Origin: Stieleria neptunia
GTDB taxonomy: Bacteria; Planctomycetota; Planctomycetia; Pirellulales; Pirellulaceae
NCBI RefSeq assembly: GCF_007754155.1
Contig: NZ_CP037423.1
Span: 7,374,938-7,438,937, forward strand
Direction of reading: 5' to 3'
Length of the DNA: 64,000 nucleotides
Below are positions 17,601 to 25,822 of the stretch, piece after piece (positions within the stretch are counted from its first letter, which is position 1; the number at the start of each line of letters is the position of its first letter). The notes under the pieces are model-generated. The model ran no database searches, was not told where the DNA came from, and saw only the letters and a program-made list of their open reading frames with translations. Both the position numbers and the translations under genes were made by a program.

Positions 17601-17866
17601 TCCGGGTCATCGCTCGTGATGCGTCGCACGAATTCAGACTGATCGGACTCGCCGGGGACGATCGCGCCGCTGTCGGTCGCATCGTCGAATGAATCCAGTC
17701 GCAAATCGGCTTCGCGGCTCGATTCGTCGGGGCCATGACAGAGCAAACAGTTCTCGCTCAGGATCGGTCGGATGTCGCGATTAAAATCGACGCGGTCTTC
17801 GCCGACCGCCGCAACGGGCAGGGCGATCAAAAACGTCAACAGCACTCGCGTCAGGGGAATCATCAT
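14690..17866 (-). CDS. PSD1 / planctomycete cytochrome C protein (DUF1549, DUF1553)
   Basis: A 1058-residue exported protein. The ATG at 17866 (MMIPLTRVLLTFLIALPVAAVG, a signal peptide) is chosen because the frame upstream to 18070 only translates repeat DNA. A PSCyt1 haem site, CLLCH, lies at residues 40-44, and a second site, CAECH, is near residue 340. The DUF1549 part follows the cytochrome module (RLRRLSYDLRGLPPTAAEV) and the DUF1553 part is C-terminal (VNRLWHQFFGRGLSETLEDSG; NTPGQALSLLNDP). It is the upstream partner of the DUF1501 gene. Substrate unknown; the two c-type haem sites suggest electron transfer in the periplasm. Confidence 0.93.
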   Translation of the reverse strand: MMIPLTRVLLTFLIALPVAAVGEDRVDFNRDIRPILSENCLLCHGPDESSREADLRLDSFDDATDSGAIVPGESDQSEFVRRITSDDPDEIMPPPDSEKQLSAEDVDLLRRWIDQGAEYQQHWAWRSLERPEVPAAADGPGVSSQGRAAAAIDALLASGWAEQGASPVPIATPRERLRRLSYDLRGLPPTAAEVAAFEQDPTERNFVDIRDRWMSQLAYAEHQAVRWLDLVRWADTSGFVSDEPIASGAYRAWVINAFDQNMPFDQFSIEQLAGDLLPDPSDDQLVASGYNRIVNTNCEAGAIEKEQLYKLKGEHVRALGTVWMGMTTGCAECHDHKFDPFSAKDYYSLAAFFDDLVEAGVYTPGDRREPLHYVHDDAASARRDRQLAKSIDQLKQTIADTPIDDIEDWEDTILAKLKDSESRTDFVWVPAQIPAARVVEGSFSVANFDGRFARQTHSAPGRLHRHHAAELMTGYLNPGGQKTDETKDAWYVDVWIDEDDRPDMIGFQVSNGDYGRLGWNTANYETYYWGDDTSGELAERQRWSDPGRVLRLGDLPQQSGWVRLRVPFSKQIPPVGGKTFERCGMAWLHSGGRVGWGDSGLELRTDKTTALALGETAVRRWWQQPMNRQVYQSRTAFVASALKTAVGKRTELQREIVIDAFREQTLLEQMAELRSLESELFLMRATAMPVLVSQQARQRKTTRLLNRGDYQDESGPIVAPAYPEFLNAEEVAERSEPLTRLDLARWLFSDAHPLVARVAVNRLWHQFFGRGLSETLEDSGTQGDWPSNVALLDWLACEFRDSGWDRDHMVRLLTSTQAYQLSSIPSEDLRERDPGNRWHARQSRFRLNAESIRDSALHAAGLLRDTEEIPTESFFPYQPDPYWSRSDKVMYGSRHMLWETSPDAAQYDRSLYTFWKRQNIHPTMLAFDAPTRQECTAKRNITNTPGQALSLLNDPIFVEAARVLAMRICDASDRSDRDRIESAFVLSLQRRPSAGEIDVLEKLLAHQRAHYRNATDDAQRLVSIGQSPPPSIDDAPEIAAWTAVARAILNLHEFLTRS

Positions 17867-17867
17867 C

Positions 17868-17982
17868 GTGGCGTAAGCTTCCAGCTTGCGAATTCGGCAT
17901 TCCGCATGCTGGAGTGGCGTAAGCTTCCAGCTTGCGATTTCGGTCTTCCGCAAGCCGGAGTGGCGTAAGCTTCCAGCTTGCG
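17868..17982. repeat. R1 family repeats, three direct copies upstream of the PSD1 gene
   Basis: GTGGCGTAAGCTTCCAGCTT followed by GCG occurs three times in the same direction (starting about 17868, 17913 and 17959), separated by short strings such as CTTCCGCAAGCCGGA. The first copy begins two bases upstream of the PSD1 start codon, so it lies in the 5' untranslated region. Confidence 0.92.
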
Positions 17983-18156
17983 TGTCTTTCCCCAAGTCTA
18001 CCTTCTCGCGCCCCTGACTTCTTGCACGGATCTCGAAGCGTTTGGTAGATTTTGACCATGACCGGAACACCTTCCCACCAATTCCAGGTTCTTCGTGGAT
18101 TTTAATGGCTAATCACTCAAGCCCCAGGTTTTTCGAGGCATTGCTGCGATGTCCGA

Positions 18157-19149
18157 ATGGGTGTTGGACGACAACCGCTCGGTTCAAACGCCCCTCCGGC
18201 GACGCGCGGGCCGGTGGAGGGCACGAAGCACCTTCGCCGCATCGCAGACCAGGTGATTCCTAGGCGGGTTGCTCCTCCGCAGAGCCCGTCTCCGCTACAG
18301 CTGGCTTCGCCATCAGACCGAACAGAACCATCGGACATCGCAGTCATCCCTCAAAAAACCTTCCCCGTGTATCCGAGAGCAGCCACTAAAATCCGCGAAG
18401 AACCCCCATTCCAAGAACAGTTTTTTCGGAAACAACCTCTCGCGGAGTCGTTGATTGCACTGTTTGACGCACTGCCGCAGACATATTTTTACGCCAAGGA
18501 CGTCGACAGCCGTTTTGTCAAGGTGAACCAACAGTTCTTGGACAACCATGGGCTGGCCGACGAGTCCGAGGCGATCGGTAAGACCGACCACGACCTGCAT
18601 CCGCCGCTGCTGGCCAAGGCCTACATCGAAGAGGATCGACGTGTGATGTCGAGTCGCCAGCCGCTGCCCGGACAGGTCTGGTTGGTGCTGCATCGCCGCC
18701 AGACCCCGCGCTGGTACGTGTCGACGAAAACCCCGTTGTTCAATGCTCACGATGAAGTCATCGGCATCGCCGGGGCGATGTACCGGATCGAGCATCAACA
18801 GGAATTGACGCGGCATCTACAGGAATTGTTGCCCGCGGCACGGCACATCGAACGGCACTACAACGAACCGATCTCGATGGCGGAGATGGCCAGTTTGACG
18901 GGGCTCTCCTCGACGCACTTCAATCGACGCTTTCGGCAATTGCTGCGGATGACCCCGATGCAATACTTGCGCAGCATCCGAGTTCAGGCGGCACGCGATC
19001 TTCTCACGACTTCCTCCAGAACGCTTGCGGAGATCGCGGTGGACGTCGGATACACCGACCAAAGTCATCTGACCAAACGGTTCCGTGAAGTCACCGGCAT
19101 CACGCCCGCCGCCTACCGCCGCCAGTTCGTAAAATCCAGCAGCGAGTGA
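18157..19149 (+). CDS. PAS-sensor AraC family transcriptional regulator
   Basis: Up to 330 residues. The clear part starts near residue 85 with a PAS domain (ALPQTYFYAKDVDSRFVKVN; GKTDHDLHPPLLAKAYIEEDR). A C-terminal AraC/XylS double helix-turn-helix follows (ISMAEMASLTGLSSTHFNRR; LAEIAVDVGYTDQSHLTKRF; ITPAAYRRQF). The first ~65 codons (18157-18350) look like translated repeat DNA with no homology to regulators, so the true start may be a GTG or TTG closer to 18370. It probably senses a small ligand or redox state and controls a nearby or distant operon; it is divergent from the PSD1-DUF1501 pair, a likely but unproven target. Confidence 0.8.
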   Translation: MGVGRQPLGSNAPPATRGPVEGTKHLRRIADQVIPRRVAPPQSPSPLQLASPSDRTEPSDIAVIPQKTFPVYPRAATKIREEPPFQEQFFRKQPLAESLIALFDALPQTYFYAKDVDSRFVKVNQQFLDNHGLADESEAIGKTDHDLHPPLLAKAYIEEDRRVMSSRQPLPGQVWLVLHRRQTPRWYVSTKTPLFNAHDEVIGIAGAMYRIEHQQELTRHLQELLPAARHIERHYNEPISMAEMASLTGLSSTHFNRRFRQLLRMTPMQYLRSIRVQAARDLLTTSSRTLAEIAVDVGYTDQSHLTKRFREVTGITPAAYRRQFVKSSSE

Positions 19150-19512
19150 CGTCGAGCCGCTTTGAAAGTCACGCTCCTGGTAGGAGAGTCGATTTTATAG
19201 GTGACGGGTTTGATCGTGGCGGAAGGAGCCAAGACTTGTGCAGCGTGAGAAAACTGCACGGCCTCTCTGGCGAGGGGACTCGACGACTGGTCCGTCCGTG
19301 CGATCGCGATACCGCCATCACGATCGGAATCGCCTGATTCAGAAAAGCTCACAAAGCGTGCGGTTTCGCCCAACGCGGCACAGGCTTTGCTCGACTGAGT
19401 GCGATCACGGACAGCAGGCGTTGCTGTCGCGCGACGTGTCGGATCAGGCGTGCAACTCAGAGACGCTTGGCCGGTACAAGATCGCATCAAAATGTTGCAG
19501 AGGAGCTAAACA
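19150..19512. other. Non-coding gap before the HPF-like gene
   Basis: Apart from the R5 fragment at 19183-19275 nothing coding is supported. Immediately upstream of the next gene there is a strong ribosome site, AGGAG at 19501-19505, eight bases from the ATG at 19513. Confidence 0.7.
19183..19275 (-). repeat. Diverged partial copy of the TIR element (family R5), inverted
   Basis: Read on the minus strand this matches the right half of the element at 44758-44924: the run CGCCACGATCAAACCCGTCA with an end close to ATAAAATCGACTCTCC, and internally CGCCAGAGAGGCCG. The hairpin centre and other end are not recognisable. Confidence 0.6.
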
Positions 19513-20232
19513 ATGACGTTTTCCGACGAGAGCTACAACTTAAGAATTGAACTGGACACCAAAGGCTGCGAATTGTCGGCCGACGAGATCGAAGACATGG
19601 AACTCGATCTCCACACGTTGCGCAACCTGGTGGCGGACTTCCCTGTGTCAGATCTGCACATCACGGTCGTCTACCATCAAAAAGCGCGTGACTACCACGT
19701 CAAAACCAGTTTAGGGCTCTCCGGGAAAATGCTGTTCACCGGCGAACGCCACCGCAAGGTGCATCCGGCATTCGAAAGCTGTATCCGAAAACTGACCAAA
19801 AAGGTTCGCGCCTACAAACGTCAGATGCGGGTCGGCGAGGAGGCCGAGAAACTCGCCGCGGGCACCCGACATGATGTCGCCCCCCTGGGAGAAATCAATG
19901 TCGAAGCCATCGTCCAAGCCGTCCGCGATGACGATTACCAACACTTTCGCCATGAAATGGATGTTTTCGAGTCCTCGTTGGCGTCGCGGATCAGCCATTG
20001 GGTCGAACGCTACCCCGAAATCGGCTCGCGGCTGGAGCACCCCTTTCAAGTCTCGGACATCATCGAAGAAGTCTTCCTCAACGCCTTTGACTGCTTCGCC
20101 GAACGTTCCCATGACATTCCACCGGGACAGTGGCTGGAAAGCTTGATCGATCCATCCGTTCAAGCGTTGCTGCAATCGCCCGACGAAGAATACGAGCGAA
20201 TCCAATTCGCGAAAATGGCGATGATGGATTGA
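19513..20232 (+). CDS. HPF/RaiA-like ribosome-associated protein with sigma-region-2-like C-terminus
   Basis: A 239-residue protein. The N-terminal ~105 residues resemble the beta-alpha-beta fold of hibernation promoting factors (LHTLRNLVADFPVSDLHITV; VKTSLGLSGKMLFTGER; FESCIRKLTKKVRAYKRQM), which bind the 30S decoding centre and silence ribosomes. The C-terminal half (about 130-222) contains VSDIIEEVFLNAFDCFAE and WLESLIDPSVQALL, which resemble ECF sigma region 2 (the DIVQEVF helix), without a region 4. A perfect AGGAG site fixes the start. A stem-loop terminator follows at 20288, so it is monocistronic. The ribosome role is inferred; the tail's role is unknown. Confidence 0.75.
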   Translation: MTFSDESYNLRIELDTKGCELSADEIEDMELDLHTLRNLVADFPVSDLHITVVYHQKARDYHVKTSLGLSGKMLFTGERHRKVHPAFESCIRKLTKKVRAYKRQMRVGEEAEKLAAGTRHDVAPLGEINVEAIVQAVRDDDYQHFRHEMDVFESSLASRISHWVERYPEIGSRLEHPFQVSDIIEEVFLNAFDCFAERSHDIPPGQWLESLIDPSVQALLQSPDEEYERIQFAKMAMMD

Positions 20233-20287
20233 ATGGAAACCACCGAACGTGCGTCTTCGCACGTCCCCATCGGTGACCAAGACGAGA

Positions 20288-20309
20288 GCGCGCCCTCGGG
20301 CGCGCTTTT
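20288..20309 (+). terminator. Rho-independent-type terminator
   Basis: Stem GCGCGCCC/GGGCGCGC with a two-base loop at 20288-20305, followed by TTTT and further T-rich sequence. It lies 56 bp after the HPF-like gene stop. Confidence 0.75.
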
Positions 20310-20470
20310 GGTCTTTTGACTTGTTCACGGGCTCCGCCTGACGCAGTGAACGATTTCTCTCCTGTGTTTTAGGAGGTGTTAGCGGCGTAAGGCTCCGCCT
20401 GGGAGCACATCGTCTTGCAGACTCCGCGTCCTTCCATCAACGCCCTCTTTCAATCAGCAGTCCGACGCGG

Positions 20471-21058
20471 ATGAGTCACCCTCTTGAAAAGCTAATCGTG
20501 GAAATTCAAGCACTCGAACGCAGCGTGGCGGACAAGATCCACGGTTCGTCGGGCGAACCCACCGACGAACGCCAACATCAAAATGTGGTCTTCGACGCGG
20601 ATCTCCGACGTCGTCATCGCGTCTTTGCAAAATCCCTTTGGCGTTACATGCTCGATTCGACGGTGATGACGGTGCTCACTGCGCCGGTGATCTACGCGCT
20701 GTTGATCCCCGTTTCGATGCTCGATTTGTTCGTGACGGTCTACCAGTGGGTTTGCTTTCCCGTCTACCGGATCCCGGCGGTCTGCCGACACGAGTACGTG
20801 GTCATCGATCGGCACCAGTTGGCTTATCTCAATGCGATCGAAAAACTGAACTGCGTGTACTGCGGTTACGCCAACGGTGTACTGGCCTACGCGCGCGAAA
20901 TCGCTTCCAGAACCGAGCAATACTGGTGCCCGATCAAACATGCCCGGCGGGTGAAAGGCTGCCACACGCGGCAGTGTCTGTTTTGTCGATTCGGTGACGC
21001 GGAGGGGTACCGCCACGAGCTGGACAGGATTCGAAAGCGATTTACGGATCTCCAGTGA
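20471..21058 (+). CDS. Conserved cysteine-rich membrane protein of unknown function
   Basis: A 195-residue protein. After a soluble N-terminal segment there is a hydrophobic stretch that probably forms two helices (about residues 68-105: TVLTAPVIYALLIPVSMLDLF and VTVYQWVCFPVY). The C-terminal third is cysteine-rich and highly patterned: LNCVYCGYANGVLAYAREIA, QYWCPIKHA, then CHTRQCLFCRFGD. The six cysteines after position 125 suggest a metal site or iron-sulfur cluster. I recognise it as a conserved hypothetical family, but know no function. It is followed by the CHAD gene 130 bp downstream. Confidence 0.75.
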   Translation: MSHPLEKLIVEIQALERSVADKIHGSSGEPTDERQHQNVVFDADLRRRHRVFAKSLWRYMLDSTVMTVLTAPVIYALLIPVSMLDLFVTVYQWVCFPVYRIPAVCRHEYVVIDRHQLAYLNAIEKLNCVYCGYANGVLAYAREIASRTEQYWCPIKHARRVKGCHTRQCLFCRFGDAEGYRHELDRIRKRFTDLQ

Positions 21059-21188
21059 CCCCGGCCGCCGATCCTTTCGTGCTGCCGGAAAGGGGCGCGA
21101 TGCGATGGAGTACAATTGCGATGGAGTACAATAGGGCCTCACGATGTGACGCCCAGCTGAATCCTAGAATGCGGTTTTCCTCGTCTCC

Positions 21189-22133
21189 ATGTCTTCCCAA
21201 CGCGACCCATCCAAACCAGCAGTGCCCCCGAAGGATTCGGGCAAATGGGTCCGCCTGGAAAACGCCGAAGGCTGCGTCGCCACCGCCGCTCGACTGACCC
21301 TCACCAGCCGGCTGGCGGCGGTGCTGTACCATCTGCCCCGGGCGAGTTCGCGGTCGGATGCATCGATCGAGCACGTGCATCAGTTGCGCGTCAGCACGCG
21401 ACGGGTCATCGCAGCGTTGCAACTGTACAAAGACGTGCTGAGCGACAAACAGGCGCGTCGGATGGGTCGCCGGATGAAGCGCATTCGTCGGGTTGCCGGT
21501 GTGGCACGGGATCTGGATGTGCTCGCCCTGCGCTATCGCGATTCGGGTTCACGAAAACACCAACGGCTGGTCCGACGCTTGACGCCGTTGCGGCACCAGG
21601 CTCGGAAATCGATTGCGAAGCTGAATCGCGAGCTGATCGACCACGATCGCTTGGCCAGACGCGTGAAGAAGCTGCTCGCGGCGATCTCCTGTGAGTCCCC
21701 AATGGACTTGGCAGAATTCGCAACGATGCAGCTTGCTCGTCGTTCGCAGTGTTTCTTCAAGCACGCCAAACGCGATCTGGACCGCATCGACGAACTGCAT
21801 CGATTTCGCATCCAGGCGAAGCGATTCCGATACACCGTCGAGTTACTCGGTGACGTCTTGCCCGCGGAGATTCGCACCCAGATCTATCCGGTCGTTTGCA
21901 ACGTCCAAGAGCTGTTGGGCGAGTTGCACGACCATTCGATTGCCCGTGAACGGATGAAACGATTGGCGCGAAGGGAAACCAAGTCAAGTCGTGCGAGACA
22001 ATTGAAAACGCTTGCTCGAAAGGAAGGGCGAATGATGGAACAGGCGGAGCAGAGGTTTCGAGATTGGTGGACACCGAGCTTTTCCGGCCAGCTCGAGCGT
22101 TCGGTTGAACGAATTTTGCAGGATGCCGGGTGA
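21189..22133 (+). CDS. CHAD domain protein
   Basis: A 314-residue basic helical protein. The CHAD signature is visible in SIEHVHQLRVSTRRVIAALQ (about 58-77) with conserved histidines and arginines, and again in IDELHRFRIQAKRFRYTVEL (about 198-217). CHAD domains bind polyphosphate and often accompany CYTH phosphatases; no CYTH domain is present in this window. The ATG at 21189 is the only sensible start. Its end is 19 bp from the convergent M20 peptidase gene. Confidence 0.88.
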   Translation: MSSQRDPSKPAVPPKDSGKWVRLENAEGCVATAARLTLTSRLAAVLYHLPRASSRSDASIEHVHQLRVSTRRVIAALQLYKDVLSDKQARRMGRRMKRIRRVAGVARDLDVLALRYRDSGSRKHQRLVRRLTPLRHQARKSIAKLNRELIDHDRLARRVKKLLAAISCESPMDLAEFATMQLARRSQCFFKHAKRDLDRIDELHRFRIQAKRFRYTVELLGDVLPAEIRTQIYPVVCNVQELLGELHDHSIARERMKRLARRETKSSRARQLKTLARKEGRMMEQAEQRFRDWWTPSFSGQLERSVERILQDAG

Positions 22134-22152
22134 TTCAAAGTCGTCGGTCCGT

Positions 22153-23397
22153 TCAAGTCACTTCTGCGTTGGTGGAATCCTCACACGTGGGCGCCACGGA
22201 TTCGGCCCAGGCGTTGGGGTCGGGCGGGCTGTCGCGATCGGAGACCGGCGCCCCGATCAGCAAACACGCCAACAGCGCCGCGCGTTCGGGCATCTTGTCT
22301 TCGATCACATGTTCGATCAGCGCATGGGCTCCATCACCGACCGCGCCCAAACCGTCCAAGGTCGCGGTGTGCAGACTGGTGTAATTGCCGTCGGAACCTC
22401 CGCCCGCGGCGTCTTCACGTACTTCAAACCCCAACGCATCGGCGGCTTCCTGGGCGCGATGCCAAAGCGTTCGATTGCGTGGCGTCGGCTCCAGCGGTGG
22501 GCGATCGATTTTTCCGCTGACCTTGATCTGCGTTCCGGCCACGGTGGGCTCGATCGCATAGATCGCCTGTTCCACCCGCCGCGCGATCGCTTCGGTGCGG
22601 ACTCGAACATCGACTTCCGCACGGCTTTCGGCGGCAACCACGTTGGGGCGAACACCGCCATCGATCATCCCCACGTTGACCGTCGTGCCGGCTTCGGGAT
22701 CGTTGAGTGCATGCAGTGCCTGGACGACGTGGGACAGTTCCAGGATCGCGCTGATTCCCTTGTCGGGATCCAAGCCGGCATGGGCTGCTTTGCCGCTGAT
22801 CGTGATCACGAACCGGCCGACGCCCTTGCGCGCCGTCTTCAGCCGCCCTTCCGGCCCCAGCGATGGCTCCATCACCATCGCCCGATCGACACACCGGGCC
22901 AGCTTTTTGATCCGCCAGGCTGATTCACCGCTGCCGATTTCTTCGTCCGAATTGATCAACAACACCGGCGTGACCGACGGACTCATCCCCAGTTCACGCA
23001 ATGCACGGATGGCAAACACCGCTTGGACGAGCCCCGCTTTCATGTCGTACACGCCGGGCCCGTGCAGTCGCCCATCACGTGACTCGACCGGCATTTTGGC
23101 CAGCGTGCCGACCGGCCAAACGGTGTCGCAATGTCCCAGCAGCAACTGTCGGTGGGTGTGCGAACTCGGGTCACCCGGCATCGCCAGCAACTGCCCACCG
23201 GAGGTCTTGCCCGGATAACGCCGGCAGCGGAACCCGATGGAATTCAATTCGGCCTCGAATCGATCGAACACGGGGCCTTGGGTCGCCGGGTCGGCCGAGG
23301 GCGATTCGATCAGCGCGGTTTCGCGGGTCAGTTTGACCATCGAATCCTGATGTGTCGCCAACCAGCTGAAGATCTTTCCTGCGGTTGCTTTGTTCAC
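22153..23397 (-). CDS. M20 family metallopeptidase (glutamate carboxypeptidase type)
   Basis: A 414-residue dizinc peptidase. Metal ligands lie in LLGHCDTVWPVG (H about 89), GVYDMKAG (D about 118) and INSDEEIGSGES (catalytic and ligand glutamates about 152-153). The dimerisation domain follows (VTISGKAAHAGLDPDKGISAI), and HALIEHVIED carries the final histidine. The pattern fits carboxypeptidase G2-like enzymes that remove C-terminal glutamate or hydrolyse related amides. No signal peptide is seen. The start is a GTG at 23397. An R1 repeat lies just upstream at 23430. Confidence 0.88.
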   Translation of the reverse strand: MNKATAGKIFSWLATHQDSMVKLTRETALIESPSADPATQGPVFDRFEAELNSIGFRCRRYPGKTSGGQLLAMPGDPSSHTHRQLLLGHCDTVWPVGTLAKMPVESRDGRLHGPGVYDMKAGLVQAVFAIRALRELGMSPSVTPVLLINSDEEIGSGESAWRIKKLARCVDRAMVMEPSLGPEGRLKTARKGVGRFVITISGKAAHAGLDPDKGISAILELSHVVQALHALNDPEAGTTVNVGMIDGGVRPNVVAAESRAEVDVRVRTEAIARRVEQAIYAIEPTVAGTQIKVSGKIDRPPLEPTPRNRTLWHRAQEAADALGFEVREDAAGGGSDGNYTSLHTATLDGLGAVGDGAHALIEHVIEDKMPERAALLACLLIGAPVSDRDSPPDPNAWAESVAPTCEDSTNAEVT

Positions 23398-23429
23398 GAT
23401 TCGGTGTCCCTGGTTTTCTGAAAGCCGAG

Positions 23430-23453
23430 ACGCAAGCTGGAAGCTTGCGCCAC
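23430..23453. repeat. Single R1 family repeat unit
   Basis: CGCAAGCTGGAAGCTTGCGCCAC-type unit between the lipoprotein stop and the M20 peptidase start. It is itself a near-perfect palindrome around GCTGGAAGC. Confidence 0.85.
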
Positions 23454-23455
23454 AG

Positions 23456-23944
23456 TTACTTTGATCCCAAGACGATGTTGATGGCGGTCGTTTCGTCGCT
23501 GGTGGAGACCACGACGTTGACGCTTCGCTCGCCTTTCGTCGCGTTCAACATGCCTCCGTTGGGTTGTTTCATGTTCATTTGGATCTCCCAGCCGGCATCG
23601 CGCAGTTTTTGTTCATGAAAGGCGATCGTTTCGCTGCTGGACTTGGGCGACTCGAGGGAAACCATCAGGCCTTGCGGGGTGGTGGCGGTCGTCATCACCT
23701 TGATCCCCGGCAGCGTTTCCAAGTCGTCGGGCCACTCGTCGGGCAGACTGAGCCCGGAGGAGGAGGCTTGGATTCGGGTTTGGCCGCCCGAGTCGTTCGC
23801 GATCGTGACGTCCACCCCGTCCCCCGACTGCGATACCGTGACCTCCTCTCCGTCTTCGGTGGTCACGACGGTTGGATCGCCACCGCAACCGGCGACCGCC
23901 CACAGCAACACGATGGCCGAGGTGGCTCGAATTAGAAACAACAT
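23456..23944 (-). CDS. Small lipoprotein of unknown function
   Basis: A 162-residue protein with a lipoprotein signal: hydrophobic IRATSAIVLLWAVAGC, with the lipobox cysteine at about residue 20. The mature part has an acidic TVVTTEDGEEVTVSQSGDGV region, then a compact alpha/beta segment (SLESPKSSSETIAFHEQKLRDAGWEIQMNM) ending TSDETTAINIVL. The last part resembles small lipoprotein domains that assess helper-strand folds, but I cannot name a family. It probably shares a transcript with the M20 peptidase 58 bp downstream. Confidence 0.75.
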   Translation of the reverse strand: MLFLIRATSAIVLLWAVAGCGGDPTVVTTEDGEEVTVSQSGDGVDVTIANDSGGQTRIQASSSGLSLPDEWPDDLETLPGIKVMTTATTPQGLMVSLESPKSSSETIAFHEQKLRDAGWEIQMNMKQPNGGMLNATKGERSVNVVVSTSDETTAINIVLGSK

Positions 23945-24203
23945 GGTCCTGTCTCCCGAACGTGTGAAGGGTGCCGCACGACATGAATGCCAACATTGTA
24001 CCGTCTGTGGGGCGGGTCAGCTTCCGGCTGGCCCGATCGAGACGGAACACTCGCTTGTCCGACATGACCGCATCATTCGACAGGGGGGAGACGGGCTGCG
24101 GTGTCCGGGGGTGAACTCATCGCGCACTTCAGACGTAGTGCTTTGTCAACTCTTCGATGGAGGGTGCCCCCCCTTTTTCCGCTCGCTACCGTTGGCCGCC
24201 GGC

Positions 24204-25613
24204 ATGTCGTTCCTCCGAGATTTCCTGCGGCATTTCGGCGTCGATCGCGCGGTTTCGTACGCGATGGCGGCGCGGATGTGGCAGATCCCGTCCGGCGTGG
24301 TGACAACGGTCTTGATCGCCTTGTGCTTTCAACCGGACGAACAAGGCGTTTACTACCTGATCTTGACGCTGACGGGACTTCAATCCCTTGCCGACGCGGG
24401 GCTGATCAACACGCTGCTTCACGCGGCCAGTCATGAGACGGCCAAGGCACGATTTGATCGACGCGGTTACCTTCATGCTCCGCGGAGGGCGCGGGGACGG
24501 TTGTCGGGAATGGTTCGATTTGCGACGGTGTGGTTCCTGGTGGCGTCGGTGACCCTGGTTCTCGTCGGTGTCGCCGCGGGGGCCATTTTGCTGGGGCGTC
24601 AAGATGTTTTTCAAACCGCGTTCGCGCCGTTGGCCGTGGCAATGGTGCTTTCGGGGATGGCATTTTCCTTGGCCCCGCTGATCGCCATTTTGGAAGGCTG
24701 TGATCAAGTCCGAACGGTCAATCGGTATCGGCTTGGACAGACGGTGTTGGGCAGTTTCGTCGTCTGGATCTGCCTTGTCACGGGAGCCGGCCTCTGGACC
24801 GCCGCGGCGTCCATCGCGACGCAGTTGGCCTGGGAGCTCGTGTTGGTCGGATGGCGCTACCGCGTGTTCTTTTTACAGCTCTCTCGCACCCCGCGGAATC
24901 ACTTTGATTGGCGACATGAGATCTGGCCGTTGCAATGGCGGATCGGAGTTCAGTCGATCGTCCGCTACCTGGCCTTTCTGCCGATACTGCCGGTACTGTT
25001 TGATGCGCACGGCCCGGAAATCGCGGGCCGCTATGGGATGACGTGGCAGGTGATCAGCAACCTGATGATGGTCGCCTATGTGTATGTCAGAACGCGTTCA
25101 CCGGAGTTCGGTCGGCTGATCGCTGAGCGGCGCCGGGTCGAATCAAACCTTGCCTTCAAACGCGTGACGATCGGATCGACCGTGTTGTTGGTCGCGTTGG
25201 TCACGAGTTTCTGTGTCTCACTAGTGCTGTTGAACGCATTGCAGTGGCCGCCGACCGAGCAGATCGTCAGTCGATTTTTGTCGATCACCGCGTGTGCTTG
25301 TTTCGCCGTGGCGGTGATCCCGATGCATCTGACGCAGTGCTTTTCGATGTTCATTCGGGCACAGAAATTTGACCCCATCTGGCGGGTCAGTCTGCCGAGC
25401 GGTTTGACGCTGGCGGCCCTGGCCTATTTTTCAGCCCTTTCCGGCCGTGTGGAATGGATCGCAGCGTCGATGACGCTGACATTCGGCGGTTCCGCGATCG
25501 CCCTGTCGCTGATGTGTCGCTGGTACGATCAACATTTCCGGCAGATCGAAAAGGGGGCAAGTCGATCCGACGAGAACGGTTCTCAGATGGAGAATTCCGG
25601 GGGATTGGGTTAG
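24204..25613 (+). CDS. Polysaccharide flippase-like (MOP superfamily) membrane protein
   Basis: A 469-residue protein with about 12 predicted transmembrane helices, such as FATVWFLVASVTLVLVGVAA, LAVAMVLSGMAFSLAPLIAI and IGSTVLLVALVTSFCVSLVL. The arrangement is like Wzx/RfbX O-antigen and polysaccharide transporters. The frame is open to 23643, but upstream codons overlap the divergent lipoprotein gene, so the ATG at 24204 is used. It would translocate lipid-linked oligosaccharides; no glycan gene cluster surrounds it, so the substrate is unknown. Confidence 0.72.
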   Translation: MSFLRDFLRHFGVDRAVSYAMAARMWQIPSGVVTTVLIALCFQPDEQGVYYLILTLTGLQSLADAGLINTLLHAASHETAKARFDRRGYLHAPRRARGRLSGMVRFATVWFLVASVTLVLVGVAAGAILLGRQDVFQTAFAPLAVAMVLSGMAFSLAPLIAILEGCDQVRTVNRYRLGQTVLGSFVVWICLVTGAGLWTAAASIATQLAWELVLVGWRYRVFFLQLSRTPRNHFDWRHEIWPLQWRIGVQSIVRYLAFLPILPVLFDAHGPEIAGRYGMTWQVISNLMMVAYVYVRTRSPEFGRLIAERRRVESNLAFKRVTIGSTVLLVALVTSFCVSLVLLNALQWPPTEQIVSRFLSITACACFAVAVIPMHLTQCFSMFIRAQKFDPIWRVSLPSGLTLAALAYFSALSGRVEWIAASMTLTFGGSAIALSLMCRWYDQHFRQIEKGASRSDENGSQMENSGGLG

Positions 25614-25822
25614 AATCAAGCGGTGCGACCGGTTCGACTCGTTTTTGTGATCGGGCCTGATCGGCGAGTTTCCTGTTCGAAACGGATTGGATTGATCGCC
25701 TTTCACAGGTGGGTTAGCTTTGTGTGGGTTCGCGTTTGCGGTGCCCTCCCCAAACGCCCCCGAGAAGAACCGTCCGAACGGGCGGTGTTTTAGCAGTTTT
25801 GGACCCCAACGGAAGATTCCAG

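Noticed and set aside
24204..25613. Possible glycan biosynthesis cluster around the flippase-like gene
   Set aside because: No glycosyltransferase or sugar-nucleotide gene adjoins it, so only the single gene is reported.
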